Positions 43,728 through 51,890 of a DNA stretch of 64,000 bases are shown piece after piece. Location: positions 1-64,000 of the forward strand of contig NZ_CADFDK010000006.1 of the NCBI RefSeq assembly GCF_902832885.1. Reading direction: 5' to 3'. Source of the DNA: Burkholderia seminalis DSM 23518. Its GTDB lineage: Bacteria; Pseudomonadota; Gammaproteobacteria; Burkholderiales; Burkholderiaceae. Both the position numbers and the translations under genes were made by a program. The notes under the pieces were generated by a model. That model saw nothing but the letters and a program-made list of their open reading frames with translations. It was not told the origin of the DNA and ran no database searches. Positions within the stretch are counted from its first letter, which is position 1. Each line of letters begins with the position of its first letter.

Positions 43728-44159
43728 TCAGCGCCGGCGCGGCAGCGACACGTCCTCGAGCGTATTGGCCAGCTCGTCGCGTTCGGGGCCGCCCGCGCGT
43801 GTCGCGATGTCGCCGAGCGACACGATGCCGACCACCCGGCGGTCGCGGTCGAGCACCGGCAAGCGATGCAGTTGCACGTCGGCCATCCGTTGCTGAACGT
43901 CGCCGACGCCGTCGTCCTCGACACACCACTGCACGGGCGCGGATGCGACGGCCAGCACCGGCGTATCGGGCGCATGGCCGTGCGACAGCCCGCGCACCGC
44001 CAGGTCGCGGTCCGTGACGATCGCGACGAGTTCGGTGCCGTCGCAAACGGGCAGCACGCCGATATCGAAGCGCTGCATCAGTTCGGCTGCATGGCGAATC
44101 GTGTCGGTCGGTGCGACGCACACCACGTCGCGCGACATGATCTCGTTGACGCGATACAT
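43728..44159 (-). CDS. CBS-domain pair protein
   Basis: The 143-residue protein is made of two CBS motifs (about 7-60 and 76-130; VNEIMSRDVVCVAPTDTIRH, LPVCDGTELVAIVTDRDLAV, HRLPVLDRDRRVVGIVSLGD). Such pairs bind adenine nucleotides and sense energy state in the cytosol. Stand-alone CBS proteins of this type are part of stress clusters in related bacteria. AAGGAGG precedes the ATG by 5 bp. Located between the small membrane peptide and the PRC-barrel gene on the same strand. Confidence 0.88.
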   Translation of the reverse strand: MYRVNEIMSRDVVCVAPTDTIRHAAELMQRFDIGVLPVCDGTELVAIVTDRDLAVRGLSHGHAPDTPVLAVASAPVQWCVEDDGVGDVQQRMADVQLHRLPVLDRDRRVVGIVSLGDIATRAGGPERDELANTLEDVSLPRRR

Positions 44160-44312
44160 GAACGCCTCCTTCGTGAGCAGGACGAAACGGGAGCAGATGC
44201 CGTGCCGCGCGCACTGCGCATGCGCCGGGCCTCGACGGCCGCGCAACGGAGAAATTTGCCAGCCCGCTTGTACATCTTCCACGGCGGCTGCCGCGACGGG
44301 CGGCGCGAAACG

Positions 44313-44432
44313 TCAGTGGCCGACGCCCGTCATGACGACGATGGCCAGCACCACTGCGCTCTCGATGGCGGCCAGCGCGGCGACGCCGGCGGCGCCGCTG
44401 ATCTCATGCCATCTGCGTTCGAGGTGTTTCAT
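44313..44432 (-). CDS. 39-residue single-span membrane peptide
   Basis: A short gene encodes a charged start (MKHLERRWHE) followed by one hydrophobic helix (AALAAIESAVVLAIVVMTG). GGAG lies 8 bp before the ATG, third positions are G/C-rich, and it fits in the same-strand row with the CBS and PRC genes. It may be a small membrane-anchored regulator or partner. No family was recognised. Confidence 0.55.
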   Translation of the reverse strand: MKHLERRWHEISGAAGVAALAAIESAVVLAIVVMTGVGH

Positions 44433-44497
44433 CAGATCGCTCCGAATGGATCCGGCCCGCCGATGCGGCGGTGCGCATCGCGAGCCGGGTGCCGCCG

Positions 44498-44746
44498 TCA
44501 GCCGTGATCGCGGGGCGGGGAAGGGTCGTGCGGCGCGCGACGTTCGTGCTTGCCGGACGGCTTGGCGGGGTCGATACGGGTCGCGCCGCCGACGGCGGGC
44601 GGATCGCTGGCCGGAAACGTCTCCTCGAGCCCTTCGTCGATGCGTTCCTCCGTCTTGTCTTCGGACGGCGGGCGCGACGGGGCGAGACGGAACGGTCCGG
44701 CAGCCGGTGACACGGCGTCGCGGCGGCCGGTGGCGTAAGCGGTCAT
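44498..44746 (-). CDS. Small protein with EETFPASDPPA motif
   Basis: The 82-residue hydrophilic protein contains KTEERIDEGLEETFPASDPP, a motif found at the core of many small uncharacterised proteins in proteobacteria. It has no signal peptide and the rest is Pro/Arg-rich and probably disordered. AAGGAGG stands 7 bp before the ATG, an almost ideal ribosome site. It is the first gene of the leftward stress-type row and is divergent from the next small gene. Confidence 0.65.
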   Translation of the reverse strand: MTAYATGRRDAVSPAAGPFRLAPSRPPSEDKTEERIDEGLEETFPASDPPAVGGATRIDPAKPSGKHERRAPHDPSPPRDHG

Positions 44747-44889
44747 GGTCGAACCTCCTTGGTCATGGATGCACGCGCAAGCGCCGTGCCCGCGACGGGC
44801 CGACGGCACGACGCTTGCGCGCCGGGGAATCCGGACGCGCACGCGGGACATGAGCCGCGTGCCGTCCGCATGGACAAGAGGACATCGTG

Positions 44890-45189
44890 ATGAATGCAAC
44901 CAGGGAAAGGATACGTTACGACGCGAACGTCTGCGGCGGCGATTTCGCCAGCGTGCGCGCGCGATTCGCCGCGTGGAAGCGCGAATCGCTGGTCTATCGG
45001 CCCGAGCGGCGGATGTTCGACGGCAAGGACGAGGTACGCGAACTGAACGACACCGTCTACGACGGCCCCGAGCGTGCGCAGCGGGCGCTCGTCGCGCATT
45101 GCGCGCCGTCCGATCCGTTCGCGCTCGCGGTTCGGCTGAACGCGGAGGGGCGCATGATGTGGCTGGTGATGGCGGCCTATGACGACTGA
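44890..45189 (+). CDS. Small hypothetical protein
   Basis: The 99-residue soluble protein (MNATRERIRYDANVCGGDFA) has no signal peptide and no recognised family. AGAGGA lies 7 bp before ATG 44890; a GTG one codon earlier is also possible. Base usage is normal for the genome. It is encoded divergently from the EETFPASDPPA-motif gene within the small-gene cluster. Confidence 0.55.
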   Translation: MNATRERIRYDANVCGGDFASVRARFAAWKRESLVYRPERRMFDGKDEVRELNDTVYDGPERAQRALVAHCAPSDPFALAVRLNAEGRMMWLVMAAYDD

Positions 45190-45280
45190 GCGGCCGCATG
45201 CATGACGGGTAAGAGCGGGCACGCCGCTTGCGCGCGCTCGCGGCGCCATCGAGAGGCGCGCGCCGTCGCGCAGGAGAAAC

Positions 45281-45805
45281 ATGAAGACGCCATCCACGCT
45301 GCACCGCCCCGAACCGACGACCCCCGACGTCGACCCGCATCCGGTACCGCCCGGACCCGACGATCCGGTCGACCCGCCCGTGCCCGACGGGCTGCCGCAG
45401 GGCGACCCGCCGTCGAACCCGCCGCCGATGCGGATGCCGGGCGGAAGCGGGGCGCCACAACCGGCCGCGCGAACACTGAAAAGGAGGACCGTCATGGACA
45501 TTCACGTGCAATCACCCGACAAGCGCGCGATCGCTCAGGTGCTGGGCCGCTATTTCGAATCGCGTTCGCTGCGCTATCACATCGAGGAACTGCCGGGCGG
45601 CGTGCTGCAGATCGGCTTTCGCGCCAGCGGCCGCCCGGCCGCCGTCACCGTGTCGTTCGACGATGCCGCGTACGACGCTTATACGCACTGGGACGCCAGC
45701 CAGAAACAGCTGGCGCTCGGCCGGCTCGCCGACGGCTTCTCGCGAATGATGTCGTCGCGCAGCCCGGCCGCGCTGGCCGGCGACTATCACGTCGAGCGTT
45801 TCTGA
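45281..45805 (+). CDS. Pro-rich segment fused in frame to a small conserved domain
   Basis: The open frame gives 174 residues. The first 60 are a Pro/Asp-rich, probably disordered peptide (PTTPDVDPHPVPPGPDDPVD). After MDIHVQSPDKRAIAQVLGRY a compact domain follows. A second, stronger ribosome site (AGGAGG) stands right before that internal ATG (45494), so either one fused protein or two products from one message are possible. GGAG also precedes the first ATG. No family was recognised. Confidence 0.5.
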   Translation: MKTPSTLHRPEPTTPDVDPHPVPPGPDDPVDPPVPDGLPQGDPPSNPPPMRMPGGSGAPQPAARTLKRRTVMDIHVQSPDKRAIAQVLGRYFESRSLRYHIEELPGGVLQIGFRASGRPAAVTVSFDDAAYDAYTHWDASQKQLALGRLADGFSRMMSSRSPAALAGDYHVERF

Positions 45806-46008
45806 TTCCGCCATCCAACACCGGCGCGTGCCGGAATCCGGCAAAGTGCCCGCGCACAACGGGCGCTTTGCGTCTGCGCGCGTGTCGCGTAGGATGTCCG
45901 TTAATTCAGCGCACGCTACGTTCGCGCAGCACGCTGCCGGCCGGTGCCGCCGACGACGCGCGATGCGCTTTCCCCCAGGTTCGTTTCGCGCAACCGACGG
46001 AGACCACC

Positions 46009-46890
46009 TTGGCCACAGTTGCTCGCCTGTTGCTGTCACCCGGCACCCGCCGGTTCGTATCCGGTCTTTCGGCATTCGCGGCGCTCGCCGCGTCCGGCGC
46101 CCGCGACGCGTCGGCCCAGACGCCTTCGCCGCTCGGCGAATGGCAATACTCGGCGGGCGTGCCGCTCCAGAAACTGTTCGACCCGAACATTCCGACCTGG
46201 CAGGTCAGCCTCGGCGCCGCGATGACGCTGCAGCCCCGCTACGCGGGCTCGGATCGTTATCGCGTGATGGGCGGCCCGAACGTCGACATCCGCTACCGCG
46301 ACCTGTTTTTCCTGTCGACGGGCGAAGGCCTCGGCGCGAACGTGCTGCGCGGGCCGAACTGGCGCGTGAGCCTGTCGGTCGGCTATGACCTCGGGCGCCG
46401 CTCGGCCGACGATCTCGGCCACCTGAACGGCCTCGACAACATCAATGCGGCGCCCGTGATGAAACTGGCGGCCGATTACGTGATCTCGAAGGATTTCCCG
46501 CTCGTGCTGCGTGCGGATGTCCGGCGCAGCATCGGCGGCTCGAACGGCTGGACCGGCGATTTCTCCGCGTACATGCCGATGCCGGGCAGCAACGAGAATT
46601 TCTTCTGGTTCGCGGGGCCGACCGTGTCGTTCGCCGACTCGCGCTACATGAACAGCTGGTTCGGCGTGAACCCGGGCGCCGCCGCGCGCTCCGGGCTGCC
46701 GGCCTATTCGTCGGGCGCGGGGATCAAGTCGGCCGGCGTCGGCGTGACGATGGTGTGGTTCGTGAACAAGCACTGGTTCGTCACGATGGACGGCGCGCTC
46801 GAGCAGCTCGTCGGCCGCGCGGCGCGCAGCCCGATCACGCAGCAGTCGACCAACGGCGTGTTCGACATGTCGGTGAATTACCAGTTCTGA
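46009..46890 (+). CDS. MipA/OmpV-family outer-membrane protein
   Basis: The 293-residue protein has a signal peptide (hydrophobic core near residues 15-30, cleavage after ASA) and a beta-barrel of the MipA/OmpV family: RYAGSDRYRVMGGPNVDIRY, LFFLSTGEGLGANVL, GYDLGRRSADD, and a C-terminal Phe (MSVNYQF) that serves as the outer-membrane assembly signal. MipA scaffolds murein enzymes; other members are porin-like or linked to antimicrobial sensitivity. Start TTG 46009 was inferred from GGAG upstream and the beginning of the signal peptide. A strong hairpin follows. Confidence 0.82.
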   Translation: MATVARLLLSPGTRRFVSGLSAFAALAASGARDASAQTPSPLGEWQYSAGVPLQKLFDPNIPTWQVSLGAAMTLQPRYAGSDRYRVMGGPNVDIRYRDLFFLSTGEGLGANVLRGPNWRVSLSVGYDLGRRSADDLGHLNGLDNINAAPVMKLAADYVISKDFPLVLRADVRRSIGGSNGWTGDFSAYMPMPGSNENFFWFAGPTVSFADSRYMNSWFGVNPGAAARSGLPAYSSGAGIKSAGVGVTMVWFVNKHWFVTMDGALEQLVGRAARSPITQQSTNGVFDMSVNYQF

Positions 46891-46908
46891 CCGCGCCGGG
46901 CCGCGGAG

Positions 46909-46934
46909 GGCCGATGCCGCACGCGGCATCGGCC
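46909..46934 (+). terminator. Hairpin after the OmpV-family gene
   Basis: A 12-bp stem GGCCGATGCCGC/GCGGCATCGGCC with a very short loop lies 18 bp after the stop codon. No T-run follows, so termination strength is uncertain. It separates the OmpV transcript from the SOS-type promoter directly downstream. Confidence 0.6.
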
Positions 46935-46957
46935 GTCACATTTGATATGATTCCGAC

Positions 46958-46973
46958 CTGTACAAACGTACAG
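46958..46973 (+). promoter_or_regulatory. LexA (SOS) box before the nuclease-helicase operon
   Basis: CTGTACAAACGTACAG is a perfect dyad that matches the LexA consensus CTGT-N8-ACAG of proteobacteria. It ends 12 bp before the GTG start of the FAN1-like gene, where bound LexA would block transcription. This puts the operon under DNA-damage control. Confidence 0.8.
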
Positions 46974-46985
46974 TGATCGATCTCC

Positions 46986-48683
46986 GTGACGCCTGCTTCG
47001 CCGACGCCCCCGGCGTTTTACTACCTGACCAATTTCGAACGCGCGCTGGCCTGGCTCGGCGAGCGTTACGACGACCTGTTCGACGCGCACGAGCACACGT
47101 TCGTCCGGCAGTTCGCGACGCTGCCGCAGCCGTCGCGCGCGCTGCTCGTGCGGATGCTGATGCGCAGCGGGTCCGACTTCCGCGCGAGCAAGCTCGTGTA
47201 CGACGAAATCGGCTGCACGCTCGACGCGGCCGCGCCGCTCGTCGCGCTCGGCTGGGTCGACCCGGCGCCCGCGCTCACGCTCGACGCGCTGTTCGCGCTG
47301 TCGACCAAGGCCGACCTGCTGCACATCTTCCCGTCGCTCGCGGCGCATGCGGGCGAGCGCAAGCCCGAATGGCTCGAACGGCTGCGGGCCACGTACGACG
47401 ACACCGCGCAGCCGCTCGACGCGTGGTGCGCGCAGGCCGGCGACCGTGTGCTGCGCGTGACGGTCGGCGCATTGTGCGACCGGCTGCGGCTGATGTTCTT
47501 CGGCAATCTCCATCAGGACTGGAGCGAGTTCGTGCTCGCCGATCTCGGCGTGTTCCAGTACGAAAGCGTGCCGATCGCGCCGTCGTCGCGCGCGTTCCAG
47601 CAGCGCGGCGACGTCGACGCGTATCTCGCGCTTCAGACGTGCCGCGACGCGCTCGATGCGTGGCCCGACGACGTGCCGTTCGACGACCTGACGCGCGCGA
47701 TCGATGCGGTCGGCTGCGCGCAGCCATGGCTCGCGACGCGTCGCGCGAAACTGCTGTTTGCGCTGGGGCAGACCTGCGAGCGGCGGGCCGACTGGGACGC
47801 CGCGCTCGATGCGTATGCACGCAGCGCGTGGCCCGGCAGCCGCCACCGGCGCATCCGCGTGCTCGAGCGCTGCGGGCGCGACGCCGACGCGCTCGCGCTG
47901 GCGCTCGATGCGCGCGGCCGCTTCGAGAGCGACGAGGAACGCCAGCGCGTCGAGCGCATGCTGCCGCGTCTGCTGCGCCGCGCCGGCCAGCGCGTCGAAC
48001 GTGCGGCAGCCGCGGCCGACGTGCCGCGCGAGACGCTCGTGCTCGCGCGTCCCGACGCGTTCGTCAGCGTCGAATTCGCGGTGCGCGATCATCTCGCGCA
48101 GCCGGCGGCGCCGGTCCATTACGTCGAAAACACGCTGATCAATTCGCTGTTCGGCCTGCTGTGCTGGGAGCCCGTGTTCGCGGCCGTGCCCGGTGCGTTC
48201 TTCCACCCGTTCCAGCGCGGCCCGGCCGACCTGCACGCGCCCGATTTCGCCGTGCGCCGGGCGGACGCATTCGACGCCTGTTTCGCGCAGCTCGATTCGG
48301 GCGCGTACCGTGACACGATCCGCCGGCATTTCGCGGCGAAGGCAGGGTTGCAGTCGCCGTTCGTATTCTGGGGCGTGCTGACCGACGCGCTGCTCGAAGA
48401 GGCGCTCGCGTGCCTGCCGCCCGAGCACCTGCGGCTGTGGTTCACGCGCCTGCTCGCGGATATCCGCAGCAACCGCTCGGGGCTGCCCGATCTGGTCCGC
48501 TTCTGGCCCGATGAGCGCCGTTACGAGCTGATCGAGGTGAAAGGCCCCGGCGACCGGTTGCAGGACAACCAGACGCGCTGGCTCGCCTACTGCGTCGCGC
48601 ACGGCATGCCGGTGCGCGTCGTCGACGTGGCATGGGCCGGCGAGGGCGTGGCGCGCGCGGAAGCGGCGGGGCTGTCCGCATGA
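46986..48683 (+). CDS. FAN1-like VRR-NUC nuclease
   Basis: The 565-residue protein has an N-terminal helical region (LPQPSRALLVRMLMRSGSDF; LHIFPSLAAH), a central TPR-like part and a C-terminal VRR-NUC nuclease domain. The active-site residues are Asp502 (GLPDLV), Glu517 and Lys519 (LIEVKG), followed by DNQTRWLAYC. This is the layout of bacterial FAN1, a structure-specific nuclease that unhooks DNA interstrand cross-links. Start GTG 46986 lies just after the SOS box. Its stop overlaps the start of the helicase gene as ATGA, so the two are coupled. Together with the LexA box this suggests an inducible cross-link repair unit. Confidence 0.85.
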   Translation: MTPASPTPPAFYYLTNFERALAWLGERYDDLFDAHEHTFVRQFATLPQPSRALLVRMLMRSGSDFRASKLVYDEIGCTLDAAAPLVALGWVDPAPALTLDALFALSTKADLLHIFPSLAAHAGERKPEWLERLRATYDDTAQPLDAWCAQAGDRVLRVTVGALCDRLRLMFFGNLHQDWSEFVLADLGVFQYESVPIAPSSRAFQQRGDVDAYLALQTCRDALDAWPDDVPFDDLTRAIDAVGCAQPWLATRRAKLLFALGQTCERRADWDAALDAYARSAWPGSRHRRIRVLERCGRDADALALALDARGRFESDEERQRVERMLPRLLRRAGQRVERAAAAADVPRETLVLARPDAFVSVEFAVRDHLAQPAAPVHYVENTLINSLFGLLCWEPVFAAVPGAFFHPFQRGPADLHAPDFAVRRADAFDACFAQLDSGAYRDTIRRHFAAKAGLQSPFVFWGVLTDALLEEALACLPPEHLRLWFTRLLADIRSNRSGLPDLVRFWPDERRYELIEVKGPGDRLQDNQTRWLAYCVAHGMPVRVVDVAWAGEGVARAEAAGLSA

Positions 48684-50980
48684 GCTACGTCGTCGCGGTG
48701 CGTGCGATGTGCGAGTTCACCGCGCGGCGCGGCGATCTCGACCTGCGCTTCACGCCCGCGCCGACCGCGCTCGAAGGCATCGCCGGTCACGGCGCGGTCA
48801 CGTCGAAGCGCGGCGCGCGCTACGAAACCGAGATCGCGCTGACGGGCACGTGGGGCACGCTCACCGTGCGCGGCCGCGCGGACGGCTACGATCCCGTGGC
48901 GAACCGCATCGAGGAAATCAAGACCTATCGCGGCAGCTTAGACGCGATGCCGGCCAACCACCGCACGCTGCACTGGGCGCAGGCGAAGGTCTATGCGCAC
49001 CTGATGTGCGACGCGCGCGGCCTGAAGGAAATCGACGTCGCGCTCGTGTATTTCGACATCGTGTCCGAGCGCGAGACCGTGCTGACCGAGACGCTCGATG
49101 CCGGCACGCTCGCCACGTTCTTCGCCGAGCAATGTGCATGCTTCGTCGGCTGGGCCGAGCGCGAAACGGCTCATCGTGCCGCACGCGACGCGGCGCTGCG
49201 TGCGCTGGCATTTCCGCACGGGCAGTTCCGCAGCGGCCAGCGCGAGCTGGCGGTCTCGGTCTATCGCGCGGCGCGCGACGCGCGCTGCCTGATGGCGCAG
49301 GCGCCGACCGGCATCGGCAAGACGCTCGGCACCGTGTTTCCCCTGCTGAAGGCGTGCGGCGAGGGCGAACTCGACCACGTATTCTTCCTGACCGCGAAAA
49401 CGCCCGGCCGGGCGCTCGCGCTCGAAGCGGCGACGACGCTCGGCGCCGGCACGCGCGCGCTGCCGCTGCGCGTGCTGGAACTCGTCGCGCGCGACAAGGC
49501 GTGCGAGCATCCGGACAGCGCGTGCCATGGCGAATCGTGCCCGCTCGCGAAAGGCTTCTACGACCGGCTGCCGGCCGCGCGCGATGCGGCGATCGAGGCC
49601 GGGCTGCTCGATCGCGATACCGTGCGCACGGCCGCGCGGGCTCACGACGTCTGTCCGTACTACCTGTCGCAGGAACTCGCGCGCTGGTCGGACATGGTGA
49701 TCGGCGACTACAACTACTACTACGACGGCAGCGCGATGCTGCATACGCTCGCGCAGCAGAACCAGTGGCGCGTCGGCGTGCTCGTCGACGAAGCGCACAA
49801 CCTGCTCGACCGCGCGCGCAGGATGTACAGCGCGTCGCTCGATCCGTTCGCGTTCGCGGCCGCCCGCGAAGCTGCGCCGGCGGCGCTGCGCAAGGCGTTC
49901 GACCGGCTCGCTCGTGCCTGGGGCACGGTCAATCGCGCGCAGACCGAGCGTTATGCCGCGTATCCGGACGTGCCGGGCCCGATCGTGTCGGCCGTGCAGA
50001 ACCTCGTCGCGGCGATCGGCGAACACCTGACCGACGCGCCGCGCGCGAACGGCGATGCGCTGCTGCGATTTCATTTCGACGCGATCCAGTTCGGCGTACT
50101 CGCCGAAGCGTTCGACAGCGCATCGATCTTCGACGCGACGCTGCATGGCGAACCGATGCCGCGCCAGCCGGCGCTCGATGGCGTCGCCTCGGCGAGCCGG
50201 CGCCGCCGCGTCCAGTCGACGCTGTGCGTGCGCAACGTGATTCCGGCCGGCTTTCTGGCCGCGCGCTACGACACCGCACGCGCGACCGTGCTGTTCTCGG
50301 GCACGCTGAGCCCGTTCCATTTCTATCGCGACACGCTCGGGCTGCCGAGCGATACCGGCTGGCTCGACGTCGACGGGCCGTTCCGCGCCGAGCAGCTGAC
50401 GGTGCGCGTCGCGAGTCACGTGTCGACGCGCTGGCGCGATCGCGACCGGTCGCTCGAACCGATCGCCGACCTGATCGCCGCGCAATACGCGACGCGGCCC
50501 GGCAACTACCTCGGTTTCCTCAGCAGCTTCGACTACCTCGGGCGCGTGGTCGCGCTGATGCAAACGCGCCATCCCGACGTGCCCGTATGGGCTCAGGCGC
50601 CCGGCATGGCCGAAAGCGAGCGCGACGCGTTTCTCGCGCGCTTCGACGCGGGCGGGCGCGGCGTCGGCTTCGCCGTGCTGGGCGGGGCGTTTTCGGAAGG
50701 CGTGGACCTGGTCGGCGAGCGGCTGATCGGCGCGTTCATCGCGACGCTCGGGCTGCCGCAGGTCAACGACATCAACGAGCAGATGCGGCGCACGATGGAG
50801 GCGCGTTTCGGCAACGGCTACGACTACATGTACCTGTATCCGGGCTTGCAGAAGGTCGTGCAGGCGGCCGGGCGCGTGATCCGCACCGAGCACGACGAAG
50901 GTGTCGTGCACCTGATCGACGACCGGTATCGCAGGCGCGAAGTACGCGACCTGCTGCCGCGATGGTGGCGGATCGGATGA
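48680..50980 (+). CDS. PD-(D/E)XK nuclease-XPD/DinG-like Fe-S helicase fusion
   Basis: The 766-residue protein has an N-terminal PD-(D/E)XK-type domain (Asp68 in GRADGYD; Glu79-Ile-Lys81; then a QAKVYAH segment), similar to Cas4/AddB-type nucleases. A Rad3/XPD superfamily 2 helicase follows: Walker A APTGIGKT with Lys214, DEAH box at 370-373, and the iron-sulfur cysteines 275, 282, 287 and 325. The last motifs (SEGVDLVGERL, QAAGRVIRTEHDEG) are typical of this 5'-3' helicase group. It is coupled by ATGA to the FAN1-like nuclease gene and shares its SOS box. It probably unwinds and trims damaged DNA; plain DinG lacks the N-terminal nuclease. Confidence 0.86.
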   Translation: MSYVVAVRAMCEFTARRGDLDLRFTPAPTALEGIAGHGAVTSKRGARYETEIALTGTWGTLTVRGRADGYDPVANRIEEIKTYRGSLDAMPANHRTLHWAQAKVYAHLMCDARGLKEIDVALVYFDIVSERETVLTETLDAGTLATFFAEQCACFVGWAERETAHRAARDAALRALAFPHGQFRSGQRELAVSVYRAARDARCLMAQAPTGIGKTLGTVFPLLKACGEGELDHVFFLTAKTPGRALALEAATTLGAGTRALPLRVLELVARDKACEHPDSACHGESCPLAKGFYDRLPAARDAAIEAGLLDRDTVRTAARAHDVCPYYLSQELARWSDMVIGDYNYYYDGSAMLHTLAQQNQWRVGVLVDEAHNLLDRARRMYSASLDPFAFAAAREAAPAALRKAFDRLARAWGTVNRAQTERYAAYPDVPGPIVSAVQNLVAAIGEHLTDAPRANGDALLRFHFDAIQFGVLAEAFDSASIFDATLHGEPMPRQPALDGVASASRRRRVQSTLCVRNVIPAGFLAARYDTARATVLFSGTLSPFHFYRDTLGLPSDTGWLDVDGPFRAEQLTVRVASHVSTRWRDRDRSLEPIADLIAAQYATRPGNYLGFLSSFDYLGRVVALMQTRHPDVPVWAQAPGMAESERDAFLARFDAGGRGVGFAVLGGAFSEGVDLVGERLIGAFIATLGLPQVNDINEQMRRTMEARFGNGYDYMYLYPGLQKVVQAAGRVIRTEHDEGVVHLIDDRYRRREVRDLLPRWWRIG

Positions 50981-51004
50981 CGGAGCCGGTGGGGCTGCCC
51001 GCCG

Positions 51005-51775
51005 CTACAGCACGTTGAGCATCGCGAGTGCGGCTTCCTGCAGGTGCGGCAGCACGCGCCGCACGGCTGCGTCGGCCGTCTCCGCGCCGATCGGCATGTT
51101 CGTGCTCAGTGCGGCGACCACTTCGCCGTGACGGTTCTTCAGCGGCACCGCGATCCCGCGCACGCCGACCTGCAATTGCTGCTCGATCGCCGCGAAACCG
51201 GCGTCGCGCGCATGGTCCACCTGTTCGAGCAGCCGCGCCTTGTTGGTGATCGTATGCGGCGTGAACGGCGGCAGTTCGGTTTCGTCGAGCCACGCGCGCA
51301 CGGCCTCGCGATCGGGGTGATGGGCGAGCAGCACGACCCCCGGCGACGTCAGCGGCGCCGGCACGCGTGCGCCGAGCACGAAGCCGGTCGTCATCACCCG
51401 CGACACGCCATTGCGCGCGATGAACACCAGTTCCCAGCCATCGAGCACGCTGACGTACGCCGATTCGTTCAGCGACGCGCTCAGTTGTTGCAGATAGGGC
51501 TGGACCGTGCGCGGCAGACGCGCCGAATCAAAGTACGACCAGCCGACCCGCAGCACGCGCGGCGTGAGGCCGTACAGCTTGCCGTCGGTGTACACGTAGC
51601 CGAGCGATTCGAGCGTCAGCAGGTAGCGCCGCGCGGCCGTGCGCGTGAGGCCCGTGCGGGCGGCGGCCTGCGTGGGCGTCATGCGTGCGTGCTGGCTGTC
51701 GAAGGCTTCGAGGATCATCAGGCCTTTTTCGAGGCCGGCTATCCAGTCACGTCGGTCGAGCTCGGGCTTTTTCAT
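51005..51775 (-). CDS. IclR-family regulator (PcaR/PobR-like)
   Basis: The 256-residue protein has an N-terminal winged helix (about 12-75; LEKGLMILEAFDSQHARMTP, AARTGLTRTAARRYLLTLES) and an IclR effector domain (about 90-255; VSVLDGWELVFIARNG, GRRGIAV-like GVRGIAVPLKN). Its N-terminus is of the PcaR/PobR/CatR type that controls aromatic catabolism. The decamer GCGATTATCG occurs 46 bp upstream of its start and twice before the MHS transporter and dioxygenase genes, so it probably controls those and itself. ATG 51775 fits the family start better than the longer frame. Confidence 0.87.
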   Translation of the reverse strand: MKKPELDRRDWIAGLEKGLMILEAFDSQHARMTPTQAAARTGLTRTAARRYLLTLESLGYVYTDGKLYGLTPRVLRVGWSYFDSARLPRTVQPYLQQLSASLNESAYVSVLDGWELVFIARNGVSRVMTTGFVLGARVPAPLTSPGVVLLAHHPDREAVRAWLDETELPPFTPHTITNKARLLEQVDHARDAGFAAIEQQLQVGVRGIAVPLKNRHGEVVAALSTNMPIGAETADAAVRRVLPHLQEAALAMLNVL

Positions 51776-51820
51776 CGGTGGATGGCGGAACGCGTGTGCG
51801 CGGTGAGCGCGCATAATTGG

Positions 51821-51830
51821 GCGATTATCG
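51821..51830. promoter_or_regulatory. IclR operator core GCGATTATCG before the IclR gene
   Basis: The decamer is identical to the two copies between the MHS transporter and the dioxygenase genes (55541-55550, 55562-55571). It lies between the divergent IclR and secreted-protein genes and points to autoregulation. Confidence 0.6.
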
Positions 51831-51890
51831 CGCAGATCGACCGGGCTGGCGAAGCCGCGCTAGAATCGCCGCTCCGACTGGAACAGAACA

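Noticed and set aside
48938-50911. A 657-codon antisense frame to the helicase gene
   Set aside because: The sense gene has full helicase motifs and coupling; the antisense frame has no start signal or motifs.
48680-50980. Possible CRISPR-associated helicase-nuclease (Cas4-like domain plus DinG-like helicase)
   Set aside because: No CRISPR repeats, cas genes or leader are present, and the partner gene is a FAN1-type repair nuclease under a LexA box.
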